Positions 1 to 5,588 of a stretch of DNA of 23,692 bases are shown piece by piece. The stretch is from a virus. Within the stretch, counting starts at the first letter, position 1; the number at the start of each line of letters is the position of its first letter. Under the pieces are notes generated by a model. The model ran no database searches. It saw nothing but the letters and a program-made list of their open reading frames with translations, and had not been told where the DNA came from. Made by a program: the position numbers and the translations under genes. The stretch lies in IMG/VR virus record IMGVR_UViG_3300032242_001027, positions 1 through 23,692 of that record. One strand, 5' to 3'.

Positions 1-392
1 CTGGATTATTAGTTCTTGCAAGACAAACAACAGATGCAACCGCTACAGTTCTTACAAGCGATACATCAGCCGCAAGTGGAACAAACCAAATCATCCTACC
101 TAATAACTCTGCTTATTACTTTAAAGGCGAAGTTGTATCAGGAGTAACTGGCGGTGGAGATTCTAAAGGTTGGGAAATATCAGGTTTAATTAAGCGTGGT
201 TCTGGAGTAGGAACTACAACCCTTGTAGGCTCTACAGTAACTTCCCTTTATGCTGATGCTGGCGCAGCAACATGGTCAATAGCATTAGCGGCAGATACTA
301 CCAACGGTGGTTTAAAAGTTACTTTTACTGGACAAGCATCAACAACAATCAGAACAGTTTGCCAAATCCGCACAACTGAAATGACTTATTAA
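1..392 (+). CDS. C-terminal part of a phage structural/appendage protein (5' end outside window)
   Basis: The frame is open from the left edge (first full codon at 3) to TAA at 390-392, giving 129 visible residues. The fragment is Thr/Ser/Ala/Gly-rich and probably beta-structured. It has the pattern KGWEISGLIKRGSG, then TWSIALAADTTNGGLKVTF and a closing TVCQIRTTEM. From memory this 'W-E-hydrophobic-G-hydrophobic-I-x-R ... W...ADTTNGxLxV' signature recurs at the end of many phage fibre-like or head-decoration proteins. I cannot name the family or tell tail from head. It is followed after 16 bases by a small gene with a strong ribosome binding site, so it is probably the upstream member of the same late operon. 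That it is a real coding region is well supported; the specific role is inference. Confidence 0.8.
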   Translation, partial: GLLVLARQTTDATATVLTSDTSAASGTNQIILPNNSAYYFKGEVVSGVTGGGDSKGWEISGLIKRGSGVGTTTLVGSTVTSLYADAGAATWSIALAADTTNGGLKVTFTGQASTTIRTVCQIRTTEMTY

Positions 393-408
393 CAAAAGGA
401 GTAACATC

Positions 409-678
409 ATGGCATTAAAACTTAACCTAGCATCAACCCAGTTTGGCGTACCAGCCCCAGAGGCATACGCTCGTATTACTAACTTCTTTGGCACAAAAGA
501 CAACATCCAAGTCCAAGTAGCCATCTACTTTAACGAAGATGCTCGTCAGGGTAACCTCGCTACAGTAAAAGAAAACGCACATTACATTGCTATTGCTGAC
601 TTACATGGCGATATTATTCCAGCAATCTATGAAGTGCTCAAGACTTTTGCTGAATACCAAGGCGCAGAAGACGCTTAA
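409..678 (+). CDS. Small conserved-type phage protein of unknown function (89 aa)
   Basis: The ATG is preceded by a strong AAAGGAG ribosome binding site about 8 bases upstream. The protein has 89 residues, is soluble and mildly acidic, with no signal peptide or membrane segment. It opens with MALKLNLASTQFGVPAPEAY and ends in an acidic tail after a predicted helix (AIYEVLKTFAEY). Small proteins with an 'LKLN...TQFGV...Y.(R/K)I' opening often sit between fibre genes in aquatic phages, in my recollection, but have no known function. It lies 16 bases after the truncated appendage gene and 14 bases before a fibre gene. That context suggests a fibre-associated or assembly role, which is inference only. 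Confidence 0.82.
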   Translation: MALKLNLASTQFGVPAPEAYARITNFFGTKDNIQVQVAIYFNEDARQGNLATVKENAHYIAIADLHGDIIPAIYEVLKTFAEYQGAEDA

Positions 679-692
679 TTTAAGGAAACATC

Positions 693-1886
693 ATGGCACA
701 ATCCGGCTACACACCGATACAACTATACTCCAGCTCCACGGCCACCAATATACCGACAGCTGGAAACCTTAGCGCTGGTGAGTTGGCGATCAACACCGCA
801 GATGGTAAGCTGTATTTTAAAAACAGCTCTGGGGTAGTTACCCTACTAGCGTCATCTGCAACGGTAGCGCCGGTAACCACCTTCTCAGCAGGCACCACGG
901 GTTTTACACCAAACACAGCCACTTCAGGCGCAATTACCCTCGCTGGTACGTTGCTTACAACTAACGGCGGTACTGGTCTAGCTTCTTACTCTGCCGGCGA
1001 TTTGCTTTATTATTCCTCCGGTACAGCATTATCAAAATTAACTATTGGTGCGACAAACTATGTTCTAACCGCTGGCGCATCTGCCCCTCAGTATGTTGCT
1101 CAATCAACATTATCGGTTGGTTCATCAACCAACCTTGTTGGTGGTGCTAATGGTTCTTTACCTTATCAAACTGGTAGTGGGGCAACAACCTTTTTGGCAG
1201 CAGGAACCAATGGCTATGTATTAACGCTTGCCGGTGGTGTGCCAACATGGGCCTCTGCCACATCTGGCACAGTTACTGCAATATCAGTCGTATCTGCAAA
1301 TGGATTTACAGGAACATCTAGTGGTGGTGCAACCCCAGCGCTTACTTTAGCAACATCCGTAACTGGTGTAGTTAAAGGAAACGGTACCGCAATTAGCGCA
1401 GCAACAGCCGGTACTGACTATGTGGCGCCAAGTACAGCAACTACATTTACAGCAACCCAAACTTTTAACGGCACATCAGCTACTGAGGCGCTTAAAGTTC
1501 TTAATATTGCTGAGTCAGCATCCGTAAGTGCGACAGCACCAACAGCAACAACAAACTTTTATGTTAACACTGGCGCGGTACAGTATCTTACAAGCAACAC
1601 AACAACCAACTGGACGCTCAACTTTGCATTTAGTTCTGGTACCAGCTTGAACACCGCGATGGCAACTAACGATGCTATTTCCTTGACCTTAATGGTGACT
1701 AACAGCACAACCGCATATTACCCAACAGCATTTACAATTGATGGTACTAGCGTTACACCAAAATGGCAAGGTGGTACAGCGCCAACTAGCGGTAACATCA
1801 GCTCAATAGATATTTACAATTTTGTTATTATTAAAACAGCCTCTGCGACATATACCGTATTGGCATCTCAGTCACAGTTTAAATAA
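693..1886 (+). CDS. Tail fibre / phage appendage protein (397 aa)
   Basis: The start has an AAGGA ribosome binding site. The N-terminus (about residues 6-52: YTPIQLYSSS, PTAGNLSAGELAINTADGKL, YFKNSSGVV) is the opening typical of many phage fibre proteins, where 'LxxGElAiNxaDGklYyKnssG' forms a virion-proximal beta module. The rest is a Thr/Ser/Gly/Ala-rich shaft with repeated GTxYVxxxG- and GTNGYVL-type motifs (about residues 120-190). A C-terminal beta-rich region (about 285-397) ends in YTVLASQSQF. No intramolecular chaperone or enzymatic domain is visible, so trimerisation is probably autonomous or helped by a neighbour. The stop overlaps the next gene's ATG by one base (TAATG), which implies translational coupling to the glycine-rich protein. 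Fibre identity is well supported; receptor and exact location are unknown. Confidence 0.82.
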   Translation: MAQSGYTPIQLYSSSTATNIPTAGNLSAGELAINTADGKLYFKNSSGVVTLLASSATVAPVTTFSAGTTGFTPNTATSGAITLAGTLLTTNGGTGLASYSAGDLLYYSSGTALSKLTIGATNYVLTAGASAPQYVAQSTLSVGSSTNLVGGANGSLPYQTGSGATTFLAAGTNGYVLTLAGGVPTWASATSGTVTAISVVSANGFTGTSSGGATPALTLATSVTGVVKGNGTAISAATAGTDYVAPSTATTFTATQTFNGTSATEALKVLNIAESASVSATAPTATTNFYVNTGAVQYLTSNTTTNWTLNFAFSSGTSLNTAMATNDAISLTLMVTNSTTAYYPTAFTIDGTSVTPKWQGGTAPTSGNISSIDIYNFVIIKTASATYTVLASQSQFK

Positions 1887-2752
1887 TGCCTAGACCATCA
1901 ATAATTGGAGCAGCAAGCTCAAGAGCTTTCGGGCTTTTTGGGGGTGGCAAAGGTCCCTATACAATTACTTACCTAAATATTGCTGGGGGCGGTGGTGCTG
2001 CACCACAAAACCAAGGAACCGCTGGAGGCGGCGGTGGTGGTGGTTTACTAACTTCTACATATACCGCAACACCCGGTACTGTTTACACAATTACAGTTGG
2101 TGGTGGGGGATCTACTTCTGCTCAAGGCTCTAGTTCTTCCATTTCTGGAACTGGATTAACTACAGTTACTGCAATTGGTGGTGGGCAAGGCGGTGGAGAA
2201 AGCGGTGCTGGTGGCTCGGGCGGATCTGGTGGCGGTGGTGGTGGTGGTGCTTTCAGTCCCGCTGGAGGCGGAGGCGCTGGCACCGGAGGGCAAGGCAATT
2301 CTGGCGGTAGCGGTGGTTACGCGGCTTCTCCTCGTAGTTGTGGTGGTGGAGGCGGAGGTGGTGGAGCCGGTGCAATTGGAGGAAATGCTGCTCCATACGG
2401 TCCCGCTGGTAATGGTGGCGCAGGTTTAGCTTCTTCAATTACAGGCGCAAGTGTAACCTACGCTGGAGGTGGTGGTGGTAATGGGGGAGCCACCGGAGCA
2501 GGAAACGGAAACCCTGGTTCTGGCGGCGCTGGCGGCGGTGGTAATGGAGCCGCATCTAACGGGATTGGTGGCAATGGCGGAATCAACTCTGGCGGTGGCG
2601 GCGGTGGTGCTGTTGCTTCTGGTGGATCAGGTGTTGTTATATTATCAGTACCTACGGGTAGCCTTGGAACATATACTGGCTCACCTACAGTTACAACTTC
2701 CGGACCAAACACCATTCTTAAATTTACATCTAGCGGTACGTATACAGCTTAA
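1886..2752 (+). CDS. Glycine-rich adhesin-like appendage protein (288 aa)
   Basis: This protein overlaps the preceding fibre stop by one base. After a short N-terminal segment (MPRPSIIGAASSRAFGLFGG) and a beta strand (YTITYLNIAGGGG), about 190 residues are dominated by runs of Gly broken by Ala, Ser and Asn. This includes the TVYTITVGGGG pattern of the glycine-rich domain found in many phage fibre-tip proteins. It closes with a non-glycine beta segment (SGVVILSVP, then ILKFTSSGTYTA). By analogy, T-even-type adhesins such as Salmonella phage S16 gp38 carry polyglycine sandwich domains that present receptor-binding loops. Position directly after a fibre gene and coupled translation fit a tip or adhesin role, but receptor binding is inference. 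The G-rich DNA is repetitive and prone to slippage or recombination. Confidence 0.8.
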   Translation: MPRPSIIGAASSRAFGLFGGGKGPYTITYLNIAGGGGAAPQNQGTAGGGGGGGLLTSTYTATPGTVYTITVGGGGSTSAQGSSSSISGTGLTTVTAIGGGQGGGESGAGGSGGSGGGGGGGAFSPAGGGGAGTGGQGNSGGSGGYAASPRSCGGGGGGGGAGAIGGNAAPYGPAGNGGAGLASSITGASVTYAGGGGGNGGATGAGNGNPGSGGAGGGGNGAASNGIGGNGGINSGGGGGGAVASGGSGVVILSVPTGSLGTYTGSPTVTTSGPNTILKFTSSGTYTA

Positions 2753-2763
2753 CGGAAAAATAA

Positions 2764-3216
2764 ATGCCTTACTTTGCAAAAATTCAACCAACTTCAGATG
2801 CGACTAAGTTTGATGTAACCGATGTGATTCGGATTACGTCAGATGAAATTGCTATGGGTAACTGGGGGGATCCTGCAACTTGGATACAGGGCGACTACAA
2901 TACCTATGGTAACGTACATTATGCTCCATCTCCTCCTGCAGAGCCAATGACCCCAGACGGCGGTACACCGATTCGTGCTAACTATCCTGGCATCGGATAT
3001 ACATACGACACTAGCTATACAGTTGGTGATTATGTTGGTGTGTTCTATGCACCACAGCCATATCCGTCTTGGGTGTTAAATACTTCTACATTTTTGTGGG
3101 AAGCTCCAACACCTCCAGGCCCTATGCCAACAACAGGCGGTCCCTGGTATTGGGATGAGGCAACTAAGTCTTGGTTATTATCACCAACAGCAACCCCAAT
3201 TGTAACTATTCCATGA
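2764..3216 (+). CDS. Small fibre-associated protein of the type found in cyanophages (150 aa), function unknown
   Basis: This 150-residue protein is rich in aromatics and Pro. It has a recognisable series: FAKI at the start, WIQGDYNTYGNVHY (about 40-53), GGTPIRANYPGIGYTYD (about 66-82), FYAPQPYPSWVLN (about 94-106), then WEAP and WYWDEATKSW near the end. From memory this 'YNTYGgvH...LRxNYaGIGytYD...FipPqPyPSWxLd...W.aP' layout is a common unassigned family in T4-like cyanophages and other aquatic phages, usually near tail or fibre genes. No enzymatic motif or membrane segment is seen. The ribosome binding site is weak (CGGAAAAAT). Its TGA shares ATGA with the next gene's start, so the cupin-like protein is probably translated by reinitiation. 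Confidence 0.82.
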   Translation: MPYFAKIQPTSDATKFDVTDVIRITSDEIAMGNWGDPATWIQGDYNTYGNVHYAPSPPAEPMTPDGGTPIRANYPGIGYTYDTSYTVGDYVGVFYAPQPYPSWVLNTSTFLWEAPTPPGPMPTTGGPWYWDEATKSWLLSPTATPIVTIP

Positions 3217-3554
3217 CATCTCAAACTTATGAAATGGGCTTTTTTGGAAATGTATGGGTTCGCCAGCATAAATTAGAAAAAGCTGGTGATGTTGTAGATA
3301 CTCATGAACATCAGTTTGACCATGTAAGTTTACTAACAAACGGAACTGCTAGGATAGAAGTAGAGGGCTATGAGCCAAAAGAGTTTGTGGCCCCCACTTT
3401 TATCATCATTAAAAAAGAACACAAACACAAATTAATTGCAGTTACTGATGATGTTAATTGGTACTGTGTGTTTGCATTAAGAGACATTGATGGTGAAGTT
3501 GTAGACCTTTATCAAAATAAACATGACCCAACAACTCTTATAAAAAATTATTAA
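3213..3554 (+). CDS. Cupin-fold protein with His-rich metal site (113 aa)
   Basis: I chose the ATG at 3213 (ATGA overlap with the previous stop). An in-frame upstream ATG at 3171 would overlap the previous gene by 46 bases and add a low-complexity segment. Residues 25-44 match cupin motif 1, G-x5-H-x-H-x3-(E)-x6-G, exactly in spacing: G25, H31, H33, G44, with His37 in the usual Glu place. Motif 2 is represented by P61 and the H70-K-H72 pair. A single small beta-barrel binding a divalent metal is therefore likely. Cupins range from oxygenases and isomerases to non-catalytic binding proteins, so the substrate cannot be named. A metal-binding cupin translationally coupled to a fibre-region gene might modify a surface sugar or a virion protein; that is inference. 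Confidence 0.78.
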   Translation: MTSQTYEMGFFGNVWVRQHKLEKAGDVVDTHEHQFDHVSLLTNGTARIEVEGYEPKEFVAPTFIIIKKEHKHKLIAVTDDVNWYCVFALRDIDGEVVDLYQNKHDPTTLIKNY

Positions 3555-3568
3555 TATTTAAAGATGTA

Positions 3569-3596
3569 TTGGGGTAACAAATAATAGTAATATAAT
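3569..3596 (+). promoter_or_regulatory. Candidate host sigma70-type promoter for the lysis cassette
   Basis: A perfect -10 hexamer TATAAT at 3591-3596 lies 16 bases after TTGGGG at 3569-3574, a poor -35 (TTG conserved). It falls in one of the few real intergenic gaps (3555-3629) and would start transcription near 3603, about 27 bases before the first lysis-cassette gene. The region is AT-rich, so a chance match is possible. Confidence 0.4.
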
Positions 3597-3629
3597 TTTA
3601 ACTCAAGCAGTATTTACACAGCATAAACT

Positions 3630-3860
3630 ATGAACTTTCAAGAATTTTTTAACATGATACTGCCACTAGTTTTTGTGGCAATTGGATGGTTTTTAAAGGA
3701 GCTTTGGACAGCGGTTCAGTCGCTCAAGATTGACTTGCATGATCTTCGCACCCACTTGGCCGAGAACTATATGCACAAGGACGACTTCTCAGATCGCTGG
3801 GAAGAAGTGCTTAAAGCCGTTCATAGAATCGAAGATAAGCTAGATCAGATACGCAAGTGA
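3630..3860 (+). CDS. Small membrane protein with coiled-coil tail, lysis cassette (76 aa)
   Basis: One N-terminal membrane segment (about residues 8-24, MILPLVFVAIGWF) is followed by a charged, probably coiled-coil cytoplasmic or periplasmic region. That region contains LKIDLHDLRTHLAENYMHKDDF and ends with IEDKLDQIRK. Proteins of this shape, with the 'LRxxLAENYvxKdDF' signature, are common beside holins and endolysins in phages of Gram-negative hosts, and are often loosely annotated as holin-like. No clear Shine-Dalgarno sequence is present, and the gene is the first after a candidate sigma70-like promoter. Its stop overlaps the GTG start of the next gene (GTGA). A holin, pinholin or antiholin function cannot be assigned from sequence alone. 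Confidence 0.75.
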   Translation: MNFQEFFNMILPLVFVAIGWFLKELWTAVQSLKIDLHDLRTHLAENYMHKDDFSDRWEEVLKAVHRIEDKLDQIRK

Positions 3861-4093
3861 AAGACGTACTAAAACAACTTCTTACAGGAAAAGATAATGT
3901 TACTTATGACATTGGCCGTGTTACTTGGCTGCTTGGGTTTATTGCTGTTATATCTTTGGCTGTATATGAGGTAATGCACACCAATATCAATCTACGTGAG
4001 TTTGCTGAAGCCCTTGGTATTGTCACTGGCGCCAGTGGCGCTGCTGTGGCCATGAAGTCGAGGACTGAGCCGGGTGAGGCGGATAAAGAGTAA
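3857..4093 (+). CDS. Putative holin (78 aa, GTG start)
   Basis: Translation starts at GTG 3857, within the GTGA that ends the previous gene, suggesting coupled translation. The 78-residue protein has a hydrophobic segment at about 18-37 (WLLGFIAVISLAVYEVM). A second, weakly hydrophobic Ala/Gly-rich helix lies at about 48-67 (FAEALGIVTGASGAAVAMK). A charged C-tail (RTEPGEADKE) follows. The opening LTGKDNVTYDIGRVTWL closely resembles a family of small phage proteins located immediately before endolysin genes. Two helices plus cassette position support a class II-like holin, but the second segment is short and topology is uncertain. Next comes an HNH endonuclease, with no base between stop and start. 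Confidence 0.62.
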   Translation: MKDVLKQLLTGKDNVTYDIGRVTWLLGFIAVISLAVYEVMHTNINLREFAEALGIVTGASGAAVAMKSRTEPGEADKE

Positions 4094-4552
4094 ATGCCAT
4101 ATAAAGACCCAGCTAAAAACGCGGCTTGTAAAAAAGCCTATTCGGAAAAGAATAGAGAACAAGAGCGCATTCGTTTAAAAAAATGGCGAGAAGATAATCC
4201 AGAAAAAGTAAAAAAAGCATCTGCTCAATGGAGAAAAACCAATAAAGATAAAAAAGCAGAACAGTCTAAAAGTTGGAGAGAAAACAACCGCGCTGAATAC
4301 AATGCTTTACAGGCAAAAAGAAGAGCAATTAAATTGCAAGCAACGCCTAATTGGTTGACAAAAGAGCAACGCCAAGAAATAGTTGAATTTTATAAGATGG
4401 CAAAAGAATTGGAAAAAGTGTTTCCGTGGAAACAACATGTTGATCACATTATTCCATTAAATAACGAAAATGTATGCGGTTGGCATGTGCCTTGGAATTT
4501 GCAAATACTAAGCGTTTTTTCTAATCAAAGCAAAGGTAATAGTTTAATATAA
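4094..4552 (+). CDS. HNH homing-type endonuclease (152 aa) inserted in the lysis cassette
   Basis: The C-terminal HNH nuclease core is clear: H115-V-D117-H118-I-I-P-L, then N135 and the SNQSKGN segment with N144 and N149. This beta-beta-alpha metal site cleaves DNA. The N-terminal half (residues 1-80) is highly charged, with short repeats of the type 'Y/W-x-x-x-N-(R/P)-E' (YSEKNREQ, WREDNPEK, WRKTNKDK, WRENNRAE), as is usual in free-standing phage HNH genes and likely used for DNA contact. The gene sits exactly between the holin candidate and Rz: it abuts the upstream stop and shares TAATG downstream. It looks more A/Lys-rich than its neighbours. This is typical of a mobile 'moron' homing gene rather than a lysis factor. 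Confidence 0.88.
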   Translation: MPYKDPAKNAACKKAYSEKNREQERIRLKKWREDNPEKVKKASAQWRKTNKDKKAEQSKSWRENNRAEYNALQAKRRAIKLQATPNWLTKEQRQEIVEFYKMAKELEKVFPWKQHVDHIIPLNNENVCGWHVPWNLQILSVFSNQSKGNSLI

Positions 4553-4965
4553 TGTTCCCACTACCCATATCATCTTACATTATGATTGCCCTATCTGTAG
4601 CCGCCCTCGGTGGCTTAGGCTATGGCAAATATGAATCAGCCAAGTACGACGCCTATGTGGCTAAACAAGAACTTGCCGCCAAAGAGCAAGAACTCCAAAA
4701 TGAGTCTAAAGCTAAAGAAGCAGCACAAGTTAACGAAAAGGTAAAAAACGACTATGAAAATCGCCTCGCTCTTATTAAGCATACTTATGGTGGGATGCGC
4801 CTCCCCAGTACCAACCAAGCAGGCACAGTTCCCAACACCTCCGGCAGCCTTGATGGCACCCCCTCCGACCCTGCCTTTATTGAAAAGTGTGCAGTGACTA
4901 CCCAGCAGCTCGTTAGCCTACAAGGTTGGCTGGCTGAACAGGTTGGCATATTTAACGCCAAATAG
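4552..4965 (+). CDS. Rz: Rz-like inner-membrane spanin subunit (137 aa)
   Basis: An N-terminal signal anchor (about residues 8-24, SYIMIALSVAALGGLGYG) is followed by a long Ala/Glu/Lys-rich helix with heptad character (about 33-78, containing AKQELAAKEQELQNESKAKE). A Ser/Thr/Pro/Gly linker and a C-terminal helix with CAVTTQQLVSLQGWLAEQ follow. This is the architecture of i-spanins, which span the periplasm and join an outer-membrane lipoprotein partner to fuse the two membranes as the last lysis step. Support comes from its place before the endolysin and, decisively, from an embedded Rz1 lipoprotein frame at 4754-4897. Rz-type genes are usually downstream of the endolysin, so the order here is reversed relative to lambda. 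Confidence 0.83.
   Translation: MFPLPISSYIMIALSVAALGGLGYGKYESAKYDAYVAKQELAAKEQELQNESKAKEAAQVNEKVKNDYENRLALIKHTYGGMRLPSTNQAGTVPNTSGSLDGTPSDPAFIEKCAVTTQQLVSLQGWLAEQVGIFNAK
4754..4897 (+). CDS. Rz1: Rz1-like outer-membrane spanin lipoprotein, embedded in Rz in another frame (47 aa)
   Basis: I translated the frame one base ahead of Rz by hand: ATG 4754 to TGA 4895-4897, 47 codons. The N-terminus MKIASLLLSILMVGC is a textbook lipoprotein signal: Lys2, a hydrophobic core of about 10 residues, and a lipobox M-V-G-C with Cys15 as the lipidated residue. Ala follows Cys, which favours outer-membrane sorting. The mature 33 residues contain 9 prolines (PTPP, APPPTLP), the hallmark of Rz1-type o-spanins. 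A purine-rich AAAAGG lies about 12 bases upstream. The gene lies wholly inside Rz, the embedded arrangement known from lambda. It is short enough for most gene callers to miss. An alternative is a chance frame, but lipobox plus proline richness inside an Rz gene makes that unlikely. Confidence 0.87.
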   Translation: MKIASLLLSILMVGCASPVPTKQAQFPTPPAALMAPPPTLPLLKSVQ

Positions 4966-4973
4966 TCTATAAT
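4943..4973 (+). promoter_or_regulatory. Possible sigma70-type promoter upstream of the endolysin
   Basis: TTGGCA at 4943-4948 and a perfect TATAAT at 4968-4973 are separated by 19 bases, longer than the usual 17. A transcript would start near 4980, just before the strong AAGGAG ribosome binding site of the endolysin (start 4994), leaving a leader of about 14 bases. It would allow endolysin expression independent of the upstream cassette. The long spacer and overlap with the Rz coding end keep confidence modest. Confidence 0.35.
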
Positions 4974-4993
4974 CCCCTAAAAAGGAGAAAACT

Positions 4994-5512
4994 ATGAATC
5001 GGTTTGTAGTTATAGCCTTATGGCTATTGGGCATCTTTGCGGTCATTCACTTAACCAATAAGTTTACCCATATCGAAGAAAATATCATGGCAATTGCAGA
5101 ATCCACATTATCTTTTATCACCAAAGAAGAAGGTGCCCGCAATAAGGCGTACCACGACTCTAAGGGACTATTAACTATAGGCGTGGGCCATTTAATCCGC
5201 GCAGATGAACCCCACCTAGTTAACACAGTATTAACAGACGAACAGATTAAAAACCTGCTTAAAAGCGATTTAAAGCGGTGTAGCGAGGCCGTAGAGGCTG
5301 CGGTGAAGGTACCACTTAACCAGAACCAATATGACGCCCTATACAGCCTATGCTTCAATATTGGCCCTACTGCTTTTAAGAACTCTACCGTGGTTCGTAA
5401 AATCAATGAAAACGACCTCAAAGGCGCAGCAGATGCCATCCTCATGTGGAATAGGCCAGCTGTCCTCCAAAAACGCAGAGAGCGCGAAAGAGACTTGTTT
5501 TTAAGGGCGTAA
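4994..5512 (+). CDS. T4-type lysozyme endolysin (GH24) with N-terminal membrane anchor (172 aa)
   Basis: The muramidase triad is visible with exact family spacing E-x8-D-x5-T: Glu46, Asp55, Thr61, in KEEG...YHDSKGLLTIGVGH. Later family segments follow: LNQNQYDALYSLCFNIGP and the Arg-rich end WNRPAVLQKRRERERDLF. The enzyme hydrolyses the glycan backbone of peptidoglycan. Residues 4-20 (FVVIALWLLGIFAVIHL) form a single membrane segment, so the protein is probably exported by the host Sec system as a signal-anchor (SAR) endolysin or with an uncleaved anchor. The ATG at 4994 has a strong AAGGAG site. An in-frame ATG at 5087 (Met32) has its own GAAGAA and would give a soluble 141-residue enzyme. 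Its leader resembles that of the gene at 5585, so a dual start is possible. Confidence 0.92.
   Translation: MNRFVVIALWLLGIFAVIHLTNKFTHIEENIMAIAESTLSFITKEEGARNKAYHDSKGLLTIGVGHLIRADEPHLVNTVLTDEQIKNLLKSDLKRCSEAVEAAVKVPLNQNQYDALYSLCFNIGPTAFKNSTVVRKINENDLKGAADAILMWNRPAVLQKRRERERDLFLRA
5051..5090 (+). repeat. Translation-leader-like direct repeat, copy 1 (inside endolysin gene)
   Basis: TTAACCAATAA at 5051-5061 followed by TCGAAGAAAATATCATGG at 5073-5090, ending at the in-frame ATG 5087. It matches the leader in front of the gene at 5585 (copy 2): the first block is identical over 11 bases, and the second block matches in all but two positions plus one gap. The spacer between blocks is 11 bases here. 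Confidence 0.6.
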
Positions 5513-5524
5513 ATGCTCAATTTA

Positions 5525-5545
5525 GCGTATTAGTAGATGTAGGGA
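5525..5545 (+). promoter_or_regulatory. Candidate phage promoter motif, copy 1
   Basis: The motif GCGTATTAGT-AGATGTAGGGA is 17/21 identical to the site at 11902-11922. It lies in the 72-base gap after the endolysin stop, 39 bases before the ATG at 5585. The 3' end TGTAGGGA resembles the TATAGGGA initiation region of T7-type single-subunit RNA polymerase promoters. Both copies occupy the only sizeable intergenic gaps downstream of the lysis genes, at the head of operon-like blocks. No phage RNA polymerase gene is in this window, so polymerase type is inference. Confidence 0.5.
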
Positions 5546-5557
5546 TTGATCACCCAT

Positions 5558-5588
5558 TTAACCAATAAACCTCGAGGAAATACCATGG
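5558..5588 (+). repeat. Translation-leader-like direct repeat, copy 2 (upstream of 5585 gene)
   Basis: TTAACCAATAA at 5558-5568 followed by TCGAGGAAATACCATGG at 5572-5588. It contains the GAGGAAA ribosome binding site and ATG 5585 of the lysine-rich gene. See copy 1 at 5051-5090. The spacer between blocks is only 3 bases here, against 11 in copy 1. Confidence 0.6.

Noticed and set aside
2253-2715. Additional ORFs on both strands within the glycine-rich gene
   Set aside because: They are low-complexity shadows (Val/Leu/Glu or Pro-rich) created by GGN repeats, with no ribosome binding sites.
1886-2752. CRISPR-like or satellite array suggested by the repetitive GGTGGTGG sequence
   Set aside because: The repeats are irregular and in frame as Gly codons; there are no constant-length spacers.
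693-2752. Diversity-generating retroelement target in the fibre or glycine-rich gene
   Set aside because: No reverse transcriptase gene or template repeat with A-specific mismatches is visible in this window.
3171-3212. N-terminal extension of the cupin to the upstream in-frame ATG at 3171
   Set aside because: It would overlap the previous gene by 46 bases and has no ribosome binding site; the ATGA overlap start at 3213 fits the packing of the operon and the start of the fold.
5546-5584. TTG start at 5546 for the lysine-rich protein
   Set aside because: It would translate the leader repeat, begins on the last bases of the promoter-like motif, and lacks a Shine-Dalgarno site, while ATG 5585 has GAGGAAA at good spacing.
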